Positions 50,797-59,499 are shown, numbered from the stretch's first letter. The stretch: 64,000 nt of DNA from Salana multivorans (GCF_003751805.1 NZ_RKHQ01000002.1:310001-374000), one strand, 5' to 3'. Numbers and translations: made by a program. Notes: generated by a model not told the origin, from the letters alone.

Positions 50797-51963
50797 CTAG
50801 CGCTGGCGTGCGATGAAGGCGGACATCCCTGGCACGGTGAACTCGATCTGTCCGTGGGCGGGTGCGTAGACCAGTCCCTTCCCGATCAGTGACGCTCGAG
50901 CGGGGCCGAGGCTTGCCGGCTTCTTGCCGAGGCGTCGGGCGATCTCGGCGGTTCGCGATCCGGCGTCGCCGTCCTCCGCCATGGCGGCGAGGAACCGGCG
51001 CTCGGCCGGCGTTGCTCGGTCCCACCGGGAGGGGTAGAAGCCTTGGTCGAGGCGGTCCTGTCCGATCCTGATCGCGGCTTCGGCGTCCGCGGTGGTGAAG
51101 GTCCGTTCGGGGGCGAGGTCCCAGATGGCCTTGCCGTACTCCTGGAGGAAGTAGGGGTAGCCCTGGGTGGCGTCGGTGAGGAGAGCCAGTGCCTCTGGCG
51201 CGTACTGGGCTCCCATCCGCTCGGCGGGGACCTTCAGTGCGTTGGCGGCGGCGGGTGGTGAGAGGGGGCCGATGTGCCGGTACTCGAAGAGTCTCTCGGC
51301 GTAGGAGCGGACGTCGCTGAGGACGGCGGGCAGGTTCGGGAGTCCGGCGCCGATGACGTAGAAGGGCCAGCCTTCCTGTCCGGCGCGGTGCTGAACGGTG
51401 ATGAGGGCGCTCAGGAGCTCCTTGTCGAGGTCTTGGAGTTCGTCGACGAAGATCGCTAGGGCGCGGCCTTCGGGGCGCAGCGCGGTTGCGACGTCCTGGA
51501 CCATCTCCTCGAGGTTGAGGGCGAGATCGGGGGAGTCGGCTCGGCCTGGAGCGAGGGTGAGCCCGAACGAGACGCCGGGCACGCCGAGGGAGGTGGTGAA
51601 CGAGCCGATGCTGGACAGGGCGTCGGCGATGCGCTTGGCGGTGCTCCTGGTCTTGTATTCCCGTGCTGCTTGGACGAGCGCCCGGCCGAGCTTTTTGCGT
51701 ACGGCGTCGTTCCCGGTGGTGCTTCCGCCTGCCTCGACGTGGACGGCGAGCCACTCGTGTTTGTGTGCGAGGCTTCGCAGTTCGTTGAGGAGGACGGTCT
51801 TCCCGACTCCGCGTAGGCCGGAGAGGATGATGCCGCGGTTGGTCAGGCGGTTTCCCGTGCGAGCGATGACTGTGTCGAAGGCTTCCAGCTCTGGCTCGCG
51901 CCCGGTCATCTCGGGTGGTCGTAGTCCTGAGCCGGGCTGGTAGGGGTTGAGGCGGGGCTCCAT
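50797..51963 (-). CDS. AAA/ORC-like ATPase
   Basis: A 388-residue ATPase of the AAA_16/ORC-Cdc6-like (STAND-related) type. The N-terminal motif is GREPELEAFD, with Walker A SGLRGVGKT (Lys55), Walker B A-I-F-V-D-E-L-Q-D-L-D (near 170), and sensor region FYVIGAGLPNLPAVLSD. A lid with GYPYFLQEYGKAIWD follows. The C-terminal 90 residues form a winged helix (SRTAEIARRLGKKPASLGPARASLIGKGLVY). This arrangement is widespread in actinobacterial mobile regions with unknown roles. A nuclease gene follows on the same strand, and a partial copy of this gene lies 2 kb away. The upstream 180 bp holds only a possible promoter. Confidence 0.82.
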   Translation of the reverse strand: MEPRLNPYQPGSGLRPPEMTGREPELEAFDTVIARTGNRLTNRGIILSGLRGVGKTVLLNELRSLAHKHEWLAVHVEAGGSTTGNDAVRKKLGRALVQAAREYKTRSTAKRIADALSSIGSFTTSLGVPGVSFGLTLAPGRADSPDLALNLEEMVQDVATALRPEGRALAIFVDELQDLDKELLSALITVQHRAGQEGWPFYVIGAGLPNLPAVLSDVRSYAERLFEYRHIGPLSPPAAANALKVPAERMGAQYAPEALALLTDATQGYPYFLQEYGKAIWDLAPERTFTTADAEAAIRIGQDRLDQGFYPSRWDRATPAERRFLAAMAEDGDAGSRTAEIARRLGKKPASLGPARASLIGKGLVYAPAHGQIEFTVPGMSAFIARQR

Positions 51964-52143
51964 CTAGCAGATTCTAGTGGTGTCTTGTGATTTCGCTAGA
52001 TGACTGTAGAAGGTTGTAGATCCTCCGCCTGCCTCCGGTCGCTCATCCACACACGTCGCTCGGCTAAGGCTGCCGTCCGTCACTCAGTGTCCTCCGCACA
52101 CTTCTGCGTCAGAGGCACCCACGTCGGGGCAGGAGAGGACATC

Positions 52144-52236
52144 ATGACCACGAGCACCGCGATCCGCCGCCTGGTCTGGGGCGAGCCCGAGACCAGCCTC
52201 GTCGGGCGGGGCACCGGGATGGAGCGCAGGGCCTGA
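52144..52236 (+). CDS. Short ORF (30 aa), probably a broken gene start
   Basis: An ATG with a strong GGAGAGG six bases upstream opens MTTSTAIRRLVWGEPETS... but stops after 30 codons. A protein-like frame continues in another phase from about 52233 (see next entry). A frameshift between them is the simplest explanation. No family is recognised. Confidence 0.35.
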   Translation: MTTSTAIRRLVWGEPETSLVGRGTGMERRA

Positions 52237-52487
52237 GCAACGACCTGCTCGAGGCAGTGGCGGCGTACCGGTCGGCGCTGCCGGGGTTGCAGGTGCGCGG
52301 CCTGGTGTCGGTGCGTAGCGTCGGACGGGTCAGGATCGGGAACCGTGACCGGTGGGACGGGGTGCTGTTCGCGCCGGCGCCGCAGGGTCTGGCGGCTGCG
52401 GTGTCGTGGTTGGCGCAGGCGGAGCGGCCCGAGGCCAGTCGCTTCAGGCTGGCGCGGTGCTACGAGGCGTCGACAGTGCTCGGGTAG
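52233..52487 (+). pseudogene. Continuation of the frameshifted gene, unknown family
   Basis: An 80-codon frame reading LSNDLLEAVAAYRSALPGLQV then RGLVSVRSVGRVRIGNRDRW-DGVLFAPAPQGLAAAV. It has a regular helix-strand character but no start signal of its own, and begins where the short ORF with the good ribosome site stops. Its end overlaps the convergent 119-aa gene by 28 bp. It is likely the body of a disrupted island gene. Confidence 0.35.
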
Positions 52488-52819
52488 CAGGCGGTGTCCG
52501 AGGGCCCGTCGTGTGTCTCAGGCTCGGTCTCGTTCAGGGCTGGACCGGGCCTGCCGAGGCGTGCCTCGATGAGCTCCGTGACGCGCCTCTCGATCTGTTC
52601 GATCTGCTCACGCTGGTAGGCGTTCCACCTCTTGTTCACGTAGTACCCGGCACCGACCACGGTGAGTGCACCGAGCGCGCCCAGCGCGCCTTCGAGCCGA
52701 AGACGCGGGGCGGCCTTTGCCACCGCGTCTGCCCTCTCGTCCCGGAGGTAGGCGGCGACTCCGCCCGCCCGGGCCGCGTCGGTCGTGATCTCCTGGTAGG
52801 CGCCCAAGTTGCCGGTCAT
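52460..52819 (-). CDS. Small protein with one membrane segment and coiled coil
   Basis: A 119-residue protein of unknown family. The N-terminal helix (YQEITTDAARAGGVAAYLRDERADAVAKAA) leads to a single hydrophobic segment (LEGALGALGALTVVGAGYYV, about 42-61). A charged helix (RWNAYQREQIEQIERRVTELIEARL) follows, then a polar tail. GGGAGG six bases before the ATG at 52819 supports translation. A small membrane-anchored helical protein in a mobile region could belong to conjugation or phage-related functions, but nothing specific is seen. Confidence 0.55.
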   Translation of the reverse strand: MTGNLGAYQEITTDAARAGGVAAYLRDERADAVAKAAPRLRLEGALGALGALTVVGAGYYVNKRWNAYQREQIEQIERRVTELIEARLGRPGPALNETEPETHDGPSDTACYPSTVDAS

Positions 52820-52964
52820 CAGTGGCCTCCCTCGTCTCGACGACGTTCCAGGCGGGCTACCGGCGAACCAGGCCCGACGTACACCGATCGTCGGACCAGC
52901 TGGTCAGCCTCGGAGACCGGGAGCGGTCCAGGGGCGCATCCGCTCGGCCTGGCCGGGTGTGAGG

Positions 52965-53681
52965 TGGCGCTCTCGTTACGACCTGCTTCACCCCGGCACC
53001 GGGCGCCCCGTCAAGATGCACCGCAACGGGTGGCGGTTCGCGCCCGAGACCATGGACCGCGTGCTCGCCGAGGGCCGAATCCTCTTCGGGGTCGATGAGA
53101 ACGTCACCGCGACGTACAAGCGCTTCTTGGCGGAGTCCGCGATGTCGGCCGTGAAGCCGGTCATCGCCCAGGACCGCGCGAGCGCGACCCGCCGTCTTGA
53201 CGACCTGCTGGGGGAGAGGCGGTTCGCCAGTCCCAAGGACGAGTACGTGCTGGGGGACTGGATGGACATGGCCGCCGGCCACGACCCCAACGCCGTCGTG
53301 CTGGACTTCTTCGGCGGCTCCAGCTCGACCCTGCACGCCGTGGCCAACCTCAACCTGGCTGACGCAGGCTCACGGCGCTGCATCCTCGTGACCAACAACG
53401 AGGTCTCACCCCAGCGCGCCGGCGAGCTCACCGGTCAGGGCCTCAGCGCGGGCGACCCCGAGTGGGAGGAGTGGGGAGTGTTCACCCGGGTCACCGAGCC
53501 ACGCCTGGACGCCCTCACGTCCGGCCGCCGGCCGGACGGCACCATGCACTCCGGTGGGGTGGTGCCGCTGAACGCAGTGTCCTACGACCTGGTGACGAAC
53601 ATCACCGGGACGCTCGACCAGTGGCAAGCCCTGGGCGCCGGTCAGCGCGAGGAACCGCTGGGGCTGCGTCCCGCCGCATAG
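52965..53681 (+). pseudogene. C-terminal relic of a type III-like (Mod) DNA methyltransferase
   Basis: The frame encodes the C-terminal part of an N4/N6 beta-class methyltransferase. It reads YDLLHPGTGRPVKMHRNGWRF and RVLAEGRILFGVDENVTATYKRFL, the pattern seen after the target-recognition region of type III Mod subunits. The SAM motif AVVLDFFGGSSSTLHAVA and SRRCILVTNNEV follow. The catalytic DPPY block and the N-terminal half are missing; the frame upstream of 52965 is not homologous and no start is evident. No Res subunit gene is adjacent. It marks a lost restriction-modification or orphan methylation system. Confidence 0.8.
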
Positions 53682-53952
53682 TGCTCAGCCGGCGTGGCGG
53701 AGGCTGAACCCCACCTGGTCCTCGATCGAGCGCACCCGCAGCAGCTCGCGCAGCCCTTCGACGGGGGGCGACGATCCAGTGCCCCAACCGCAACCCGGGG
53801 ACGTCGGCGGGGTGGTTCCCCACGCGGTCCCCCATTTTGGTCGCCGCCGAACGATGTCCGATGCCAGACTTGGGGCCGGAAGGAGGATGTGTGGGCGCAA
53901 CTTTCCCGCACCAGATCAACGATCCTGGCGCATACAGTTGCACCCTGTGTTG
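53682..53952. other. Junction region between methyltransferase relic and tRNA gene
   Basis: About 270 bp with no supported gene. I searched for a direct repeat of the tRNA 3' end here and on the left side of the region and did not recognise one. Confidence 0.4.
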
Positions 53953-54037
53953 TGTCCAGAGGGGGACTTGAACCCCCACGCCCTATACGGGCACTAGCAC
54001 CTCAAGCTAGCGCGTCTGCCAATTCCGCCACCTGGAC
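53953..54037 (-). tRNA. tRNA-Leu (anticodon GAG)
   Basis: An 85-nt class II tRNA on the minus strand. The acceptor stem GTCCAGG pairs with TCTGGAC, the D-arm contains GGCGGAATTGGCAGAC, and the anticodon stem CTAGC/GCTAG encloses the loop TTGAGGT, giving anticodon GAG. A long variable arm (CCCGTATAGGGC) and the T-loop GTTCAAGTC with stem GGGGG/CCCCC complete the fold. CCA is not encoded. Its 3' end faces the accessory region, a common integration site for mobile elements. Confidence 0.95.
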
Positions 54038-54248
54038 AGGTGGTCTGTCTGACCCGTTTCCGCGTCAGGCAGCGGGGAAGACACTAGCACGCGGATGACG
54101 GTGTCGACCAATCGGCTCCGGGGTGCGGGCGGAGCCGGTTCTCGCGGGTCGGCCCACCGGTGCCCGCCCGGTCGACCTGCCCGCGAGTCGGGGCGCGAGA
54201 ACCGGCGGGAGGGCGCCAGCCGGAGGTGCGGGGAGGCAAGATGGAGTC

Positions 54249-56396
54249 ATGGCCCTGGACCACACGAATCCCTTCGCCGCGCCGTCCACGCTGGACTACC
54301 AGCTCCCGCCGCTCGCGCAGATCCGCACCGAGCACTTCCTCCCCGCGATCACGGACGGCCTCGAGCAGCAGCGCGCCGAGTGGGAGGCCGTCGCGACGAG
54401 CCCCGAGCCGGCGACGTTCGCCAACACGGTCGAGGCCATCGAGCGCTCCGGCGAGCTGCTGCGTCGCGTCCTGCCGACCTTCTGGATCTACACCTCCTCC
54501 CTCGGTGGGTCCGACCTCGACGCCCTCGACGAGCAGGTGACGCCGCTCCTCACCGAGCACCGCGACGCGTTCCTCCTCGACCCCCGGCTCCTCGCGCGCT
54601 ACGACGCGATCGCCGACGCCGACGCCGACGCCGCCGAGAACGCCGGCACCACCCGCCTCACGGCCGAGCAGTCCCACGTCCTCGGACTCCTGCGCTCCGA
54701 GGCGCGCCGCGCCGGCGTCGGGCTGGACGAGGCCGGAACGGCGCACCTGCGCGAGCTGAACGCGCGGATCTCGGCGCTGGAGACCGCGTTCGGCCAGCGC
54801 GTCGTCGCGGGCATGGCGGCGGCAGCGGTGCCCGTCACCGACGAGGCCGAGCTGGCGGGCATCTCCGACGGCGACCGCGCGTCGTTCCGGCGCAGCGCGC
54901 AGGACCGCGGCGCGGTCGAGCGGGGTGTCGACCACCTCATCACGATGATCCTGCCGACCTCCCAGCCGGTGATCGCCGACGCGGAGAGCCCGGTGCTGCG
55001 CTCGCGGGTCCAGGAGGCCTCGGTCACGCGCGGCGGCGGCCACGACCCCGAGTCGGACACCCGCGGCCTCATCGTCGACCTCGTCCGCGCCAGGGCCGAG
55101 CGCGCGGAGCTGCTCGGCTTCCCGCACCACGCGGCGTACGTCGCGGCGGGTGGCACGGCCGGCACGACGGACGCCGTCATGGACATGCTGACCGGCGTCG
55201 TGCCAGCGGCGACGCGCAACGCCAGGGCCGAGCTCGCGGAGCTCCAGGACCTCGCCGCCCGCACCTCTCCCGAGGAACGCCCCCTCGTCACCGCCGCTGA
55301 CTGGCCCTTCTACGCCCGCCGCGTGCGCCAGGAGCGCTACGACATCGACCTCGCGGAGCTGCGGCCCTACTTCGAGCTGGACCGGGTCGTCGTCGACGGC
55401 GTCCTGTGGACCGCGACCCAGCTCTACGGCCTCACGTTCCGCGAGCGGACGGACCTGCCCGTCTACGCCGACGGCATGCGCGTCTGGGAGGTGTTCGACG
55501 GCGAGCCCGGCGTGGCCGTCGACGCCCCGGACCCGGCCGACGCGCCGGACGGCACCGGGATGGGCCTGTTCATGCTCGACCCGTACGCCCGCGAGGGCAA
55601 GCGGGGCGGCGCGTGGATGACCGGCTTCGTCGACCAGAGCCACCTCCTGGGCACGCGCCCGGTCGTGACGAACACGCTCAACGTCCCGCGGCCTCCGGCG
55701 GGGGAGCCGACGCTGCTCACCTGGGACGAGGTGAACACGCTCTTCCACGAGTTCGGCCACGCGCTGCACGGGCTGCTCTCCGACGTCACCTACCCGTCGT
55801 GGTCGGGCACCGAGGTGCCGCGCGACTTCGTCGAGTACCCATCGCAGGTCAACGAGATGTGGATGACCCACCCCGTCGTGATCGAGCGCTACGCCCGCCA
55901 CCACGAGACCGGCGAGCCGCTGGACCCCGCGATCGTCGAGCGCCTGCGCGAGGCCGACCGGTACGGCGAGGGGTTCGCGACGACGGAGTACCTCGCCGCC
56001 GCTCTCCTCGACCAGGTCTGGCACCAGGTGTCGTTCGCGGACGCGCCGACCGGCGCCGAGGAGGTCCTGGCGTTCGAGACGGCGGCGCTGCTGGACCTCG
56101 GCCTCGACATTCCGCAGGTCCCGCCGCGCTACCGCTCGACGTACTTCAACCACACGTTCGGCGGGGGCTACGATGCCGGGTACTACTCCTACTTCTGGAG
56201 CGAGGTGCTCGACGCGGACACCCAGGCCTGGTTCGAGGAGGGCGAGAACGGCGGGCTCGACCCGGCGCGCGGGCGCCGGTTCCGCGACGTGCTGCTCTCG
56301 CGCGGCCACAGCGGCGACCCGCTCGGCTTCTACCGCGAGCTGCGCGGCCGGGACGCCGACGTCGCGCCGCTGCTGGCGCGCCGCGGGCTGCTGTAG
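54249..56396 (+). CDS. M3-family metallopeptidase (dipeptidyl carboxypeptidase/oligopeptidase type)
   Basis: A 715-residue thimet oligopeptidase-like enzyme. The zinc motif H-E-F-G-H is near residues 500-504 (LFHEFGHALHGLLSD), with the third ligand Glu about 25 residues later in DFVEYPSQVNEMW. The substrate-binding FNHTFGGGYDAGYYSYFWSEVLDADTQAWFEE stretch is highly conserved in peptidyl-dipeptidase Dcp/OpdA types. No signal peptide is present, so it degrades peptides in the cytoplasm. CAAGAT ends 6 nt before the ATG and a GGAG sits 2 nt before it, too close for a normal ribosome site. Confidence 0.93.
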   Translation: MALDHTNPFAAPSTLDYQLPPLAQIRTEHFLPAITDGLEQQRAEWEAVATSPEPATFANTVEAIERSGELLRRVLPTFWIYTSSLGGSDLDALDEQVTPLLTEHRDAFLLDPRLLARYDAIADADADAAENAGTTRLTAEQSHVLGLLRSEARRAGVGLDEAGTAHLRELNARISALETAFGQRVVAGMAAAAVPVTDEAELAGISDGDRASFRRSAQDRGAVERGVDHLITMILPTSQPVIADAESPVLRSRVQEASVTRGGGHDPESDTRGLIVDLVRARAERAELLGFPHHAAYVAAGGTAGTTDAVMDMLTGVVPAATRNARAELAELQDLAARTSPEERPLVTAADWPFYARRVRQERYDIDLAELRPYFELDRVVVDGVLWTATQLYGLTFRERTDLPVYADGMRVWEVFDGEPGVAVDAPDPADAPDGTGMGLFMLDPYAREGKRGGAWMTGFVDQSHLLGTRPVVTNTLNVPRPPAGEPTLLTWDEVNTLFHEFGHALHGLLSDVTYPSWSGTEVPRDFVEYPSQVNEMWMTHPVVIERYARHHETGEPLDPAIVERLREADRYGEGFATTEYLAAALLDQVWHQVSFADAPTGAEEVLAFETAALLDLGLDIPQVPPRYRSTYFNHTFGGGYDAGYYSYFWSEVLDADTQAWFEEGENGGLDPARGRRFRDVLLSRGHSGDPLGFYRELRGRDADVAPLLARRGLL

Positions 56397-56488
56397 CGCC
56401 CGCCGGCGCCACCGGCCCGACCCGACCCGACGAGAACGACCCACCACTCCGACCCCTGACCAGTCCGAGCCCGAGGGAGAGGGACCCC

Positions 56489-57829
56489 ATGACGACGACC
56501 AGCGACGAGTCCGCGGCGCCGAGCCGCGCCGAGGCGGAGGCCGTGCGCATCTGCCGCGAGCTCATCCGGATCGACTCCTCCAACTACGGGGACAACGCGA
56601 CCGGGCCGAAGGAGCGCGCCGCCGCCGAGTACGTCGCGACCGAGCTGAGCAACGCCGGCTACGACCCGGTGCTCGTCGAGTCCGACACGGGTCGCGCCAA
56701 CGTCTTCGTCCGGGTGCCGGGGGCCGACCCGACGCGTCCGGCGCTCGTCGTCCACGGTCACACGGACGTCGTGCCGGCCGAGGCCAGCGACTGGAAGATG
56801 GACCCGTTCGGCGGCGAGGAGATGGACGGCCTCATCTGGGGCCGCGGTGCCGTCGACATGAAGGACATGGACGCGATGATGCTCGCGGTCCTCGGCGACT
56901 TCGCCCGGACGGGGCGGCAGCCCTCCCGGGACCTGTGCGTCGCGTTCTTCGCCGACGAGGAGGCGGGTGGGCGCTACGGCGCGCACTGGGCCGTCGACCA
57001 CCACCCCGAGTGGTTCGAGGGGGCGACCGAGGCGCTGAGCGAGGTCGGCGGCTTCTCCGTCGACATCGACGGTCGTCGCGCGTACCTGCTCCAGACCGCC
57101 GAGAAGGGGCTCGCGTGGCTGCGTCTCGTCGCGGACGGCGTCGCCCAGCACGGCTCGCAGGTGAGCGTCGACAACGCCGTGGTCTCGCTCGCCCAGGCGG
57201 TCGCGCGGATCGGTGCGCACTCCTGGCGGCGGGATCTCACCCCGACGGTGCGCGGCCTGCTCGACGGGGTCGCCGACCTCACCGGCCTGCGCTGGCACGA
57301 GGACGACCCGGCGTCGGTCGACGCGCTGGTGGCCGCCCTCGGCACGACCAGCAAGTTCGTCGGCGCCACGCTCTCGACGACGGCCAACCCCACCCAGCTC
57401 GACGCGGGCTACAAGGCGAACGTCGTGCCGGGGCAGGCGAGCGCCGTCGTCGACGTGCGCTACCTGCCCGGTCGCCGGGACGAGACGATGGCGACGCTGC
57501 GCGAGCTCGCCGGCCCGGCGGTGCGGATCGAGCCGGTGACGGAGGACATCGGGCTCGAGGTGCCCTTCGCCGGGGACCTCGTCGACGCGATGATCGCGGC
57601 GCTCGACGCCGAGGACCCCGGCGCGACCGTGCTGCCGTACATGCTGTCCGGGGGGACCGACAACAAGGCGCTGTCCCGGCTCGGCATCACCGGCTACGGG
57701 TTCGCGCCGCTGCGACTGCCCCCGGAGCTGGACTTCGCCGGGATGTTCCACGGCGTCGACGAGCGCGTCCCGGTCGACGCCGTCCGGTTCGGCACCCGCG
57801 TGCTCGACCGGCTCCTCACGACCGCGTGA
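56489..57829 (+). CDS. M20-family peptidase/dipeptidase
   Basis: A 446-residue metallohydrolase of the M20/M25/M40 group. Metal motifs are V-V-H-G-H-T-D-V-V-P, then G-R-G-A-V-D-M-K-D-M-D, the catalytic Glu pair in FFADEEAGG, and the late FHGVDERVPVDA His. A dimerisation domain separates the halves. It cleaves dipeptides or N-acyl amino acids in the cytoplasm. GAGGGAGAGGG precedes the ATG. It follows the M3 peptidase gene by 92 bp and may complete peptide breakdown with it. Confidence 0.92.
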   Translation: MTTTSDESAAPSRAEAEAVRICRELIRIDSSNYGDNATGPKERAAAEYVATELSNAGYDPVLVESDTGRANVFVRVPGADPTRPALVVHGHTDVVPAEASDWKMDPFGGEEMDGLIWGRGAVDMKDMDAMMLAVLGDFARTGRQPSRDLCVAFFADEEAGGRYGAHWAVDHHPEWFEGATEALSEVGGFSVDIDGRRAYLLQTAEKGLAWLRLVADGVAQHGSQVSVDNAVVSLAQAVARIGAHSWRRDLTPTVRGLLDGVADLTGLRWHEDDPASVDALVAALGTTSKFVGATLSTTANPTQLDAGYKANVVPGQASAVVDVRYLPGRRDETMATLRELAGPAVRIEPVTEDIGLEVPFAGDLVDAMIAALDAEDPGATVLPYMLSGGTDNKALSRLGITGYGFAPLRLPPELDFAGMFHGVDERVPVDAVRFGTRVLDRLLTTA

Positions 57830-57836
57830 ACCGAGC

Positions 57837-57854
57837 CTCGGGCCGGCCCCCGAG
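57837..57854. terminator. Hairpin between M20 and DUF5703 genes
   Basis: CTCGGG (57837-57842) pairs with CCCGAG (57849-57854) in the 58-bp gap between two convergent genes. A direct repeat GGGCCGGCCC flanks it. It may end both transcripts. Confidence 0.4.
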
Positions 57855-57887
57855 CCTCGAGGCACCGCAGGGCCGGCCCGCGGCCCG

Positions 57888-58103
57888 CTAGAGGGTCGAG
57901 GCGACCTTCTGGACGCGGCGGCGCAGCCAGACCCGGCGCGTGCCGCCCACGTAGAGCATCGTGCGCGCGAGCTCCCAGTGGTGGTACTCCGCCTCGGCCG
58001 TCAGGAGGGCTCGCAGGTCCGACCGGGACGTCGCCCGGTCGATCGTGAGGACGCGGAACTCGTACGCCGGCGCCGCTCGTCGCTGCTTGTCCTTCGGGGT
58101 CAC
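57888..58103 (-). CDS. DUF5703 family protein
   Basis: A 71-residue basic protein ending in VWLRRRVQKVASTL with the segment YEFRVLTIDRATSRSDLRALLTAEAEYHHWELART. These are diagnostic of the small actinobacterial DUF5703 family, which often sits near M20 peptidase genes as here. GTG 58103 has a perfect AGGAGGT (58107-58113). Function unknown. Confidence 0.88.
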   Translation of the reverse strand: MTPKDKQRRAAPAYEFRVLTIDRATSRSDLRALLTAEAEYHHWELARTMLYVGGTRRVWLRRRVQKVASTL

Positions 58104-58190
58104 GCCACCTCCTGGGCCGCTGGTCGCGCCGCCCGCGGCGGGCGGCAATCACCGTGCCATTCTGCCCTGGCTGCCGGTACGGTGGTGGGC

Positions 58191-58463
58191 ATGGCTACCG
58201 ACCCGCGCGCCGCGCTCGACCGACTCATCGCCGCGTTCGAGGTGCACCTGGAGGCAGCCCGTGTCGCGTCCGACCCGGACGCCGCCGCCGTGCTCGACGC
58301 CGCGGCAACTCTCGCCGACGCCTTCGACACCTACGACGACGCGCTCTACACCGCGTACGGCGTCGACACCCCGTTCGACGTCTACGACGAGGACGACGAC
58401 GATGACGACGACCTCGAGGACGACGAGGACGACCTCGACTTCGAGGACGACGACGAGGACTGA
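58191..58463 (+). CDS. Small acidic protein (Asp/Glu tail)
   Basis: A 90-residue protein. The first 60 residues are helical (AALDRLIAAFEVHLEAARV, ATLADAFDTYDDALYTAYG). The last 30 are nearly all Asp and Glu. TACGGT lies 7 nt before ATG 58191 and there is no ribosome site, fitting a leaderless start. The helical part is well formed and compositional bias favours this frame. Such acidic tails often mediate electrostatic interactions with basic proteins; the role is unknown. Confidence 0.65.
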   Translation: MATDPRAALDRLIAAFEVHLEAARVASDPDAAAVLDAAATLADAFDTYDDALYTAYGVDTPFDVYDEDDDDDDDLEDDEDDLDFEDDDED

Positions 58464-58481
58464 GCCCTCGAGGAGCGAGCC

Positions 58482-59453
58482 TCAGCGCCGCTCGGGGTAC
58501 CCGAGCGCGGGAGCCGTCACCTCGTCCAGCACCTGCGTGATCGGCTCGGGCAGCTCGAGGTCGAGCGAGTCGAGCAGCTCCGCGAGCTGCGCCGGCGTCC
58601 GCGGCCCGATCAGCGACGTGTCGACGCGCCCGCGCGTCCACGCCAGCGCGACCTGGGCCGGTGACCGGCCGAGCCCCTGAGCCGCCGTCGCCACGGCCTC
58701 GACCACGCGCGACGCGGCGTCGGTGAGGTAGGGCTCGACGAAGCTGCGCAGGTGCGCTGACGCCGCGCGCGAGTCCGCGGGACGCGCGCGCCGGTACTTG
58801 CCCGTGAGGACGCCGCGGCCCAGCGGCGACCACGCCATCGTGCCGAGCCCGAGCGCCGCCGCGGCCGGCAGGAGCTCCCGCTCGGCCCCGCGCTGGAGGA
58901 GCGAGTGCTCCATCTGGACCGCCGTGAGGCCGGTGCCGGCGCCACCGCCCGCTGCGGCGAGCGTCGCGGTCCGCGCGGCCGCCCAGCCCGGGTAGTTCGA
59001 GACGCCGACGTAGCGCACCCGGCCCGATCGCACCGCGACGTCGAGCGCGGAGAGGGTCTCCTCGACGGGGACGTCGGGGTCGAAGACCTGGACCAGCCAG
59101 AGGTCGAGGTGGTCGGTGCCGAGCCGTCGCAGCGACGCGTCGAGCGTGCCGAGCAGCGAGCCGCGCCCGGCGTCGACGCCGGGGCCGGGGGCGCCGTCGA
59201 CCCGGACACCGGCCTTCGAGCAGAGCACGACCTCCTCGCGCGCGACGTGCTCTCCGAGGAGCCGGCCGATCGTCGTCTCGGACGCCCCGGCGGCGTACGA
59301 CGCGGCGGTGTCGAGGAGGAACCCGCCGGCGTCGAGGTAGGCGGTGAGGAGGTCGCGGGCCTCGTGGACGTCGGTGTCGCGTCCCCACGTGAGGGTGCCG
59401 AGGCCGAGGGGCGGCACGTGCAGGCCGCTGGCCCCCAGACGTCGAGACTCCAT
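58482..59453 (-). CDS. Aldo/keto reductase
   Basis: A 323-residue (beta/alpha)8 NADPH-dependent oxidoreductase. It starts MESRRLGASGLHVPPLGLGTLTWG and contains FLLDTAASYAAGASE (Asp and Tyr of the active site). The usual catalytic Lys is in VLCSKAG. HLDLWLVQVFDP lacks the canonical His of the D-x-x-x-x-H stretch (Gln here). The end VDTSLIGPRTPAQL binds cofactor. It belongs to the AKR11-like or related potassium-channel-subunit-like group. It shares a 52-bp promoter region with uppP; TAGCCT lies 7 nt before its ATG. Confidence 0.92.
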   Translation of the reverse strand: MESRRLGASGLHVPPLGLGTLTWGRDTDVHEARDLLTAYLDAGGFLLDTAASYAAGASETTIGRLLGEHVAREEVVLCSKAGVRVDGAPGPGVDAGRGSLLGTLDASLRRLGTDHLDLWLVQVFDPDVPVEETLSALDVAVRSGRVRYVGVSNYPGWAAARTATLAAAGGGAGTGLTAVQMEHSLLQRGAERELLPAAAALGLGTMAWSPLGRGVLTGKYRRARPADSRAASAHLRSFVEPYLTDAASRVVEAVATAAQGLGRSPAQVALAWTRGRVDTSLIGPRTPAQLAELLDSLDLELPEPITQVLDEVTAPALGYPERR

Positions 59454-59470
59454 GCCCGCAAGGCTACGCG

Positions 59471-59487
59471 GACGCCGCGGCGGCGTC
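59471..59487. promoter_or_regulatory. Inverted repeat in the AKR-uppP divergent promoter
   Basis: GACGCCG-CGG-CGGCGTC is a 7-bp inverted repeat lying between the two opposing -10 elements (59461-59466 and 59494-59499). It may be a shared operator or simply a hairpin in a GC-rich stretch. Confidence 0.3.
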
Positions 59488-59493
59488 CGCGTG

Positions 59494-59499
59494 TACCGT
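59494..59499 (+). promoter_or_regulatory. -10 element for a leaderless start of uppP
   Basis: TACCGT is followed by exactly 6 nt and the GTG start at 59506. Confidence 0.55.

Noticed and set aside
49172-53952. Search for an integrase, transposase or tRNA-derived attachment repeat.
   Set aside because: None could be recognised by eye in this region, so no mobile-element boundaries are claimed.
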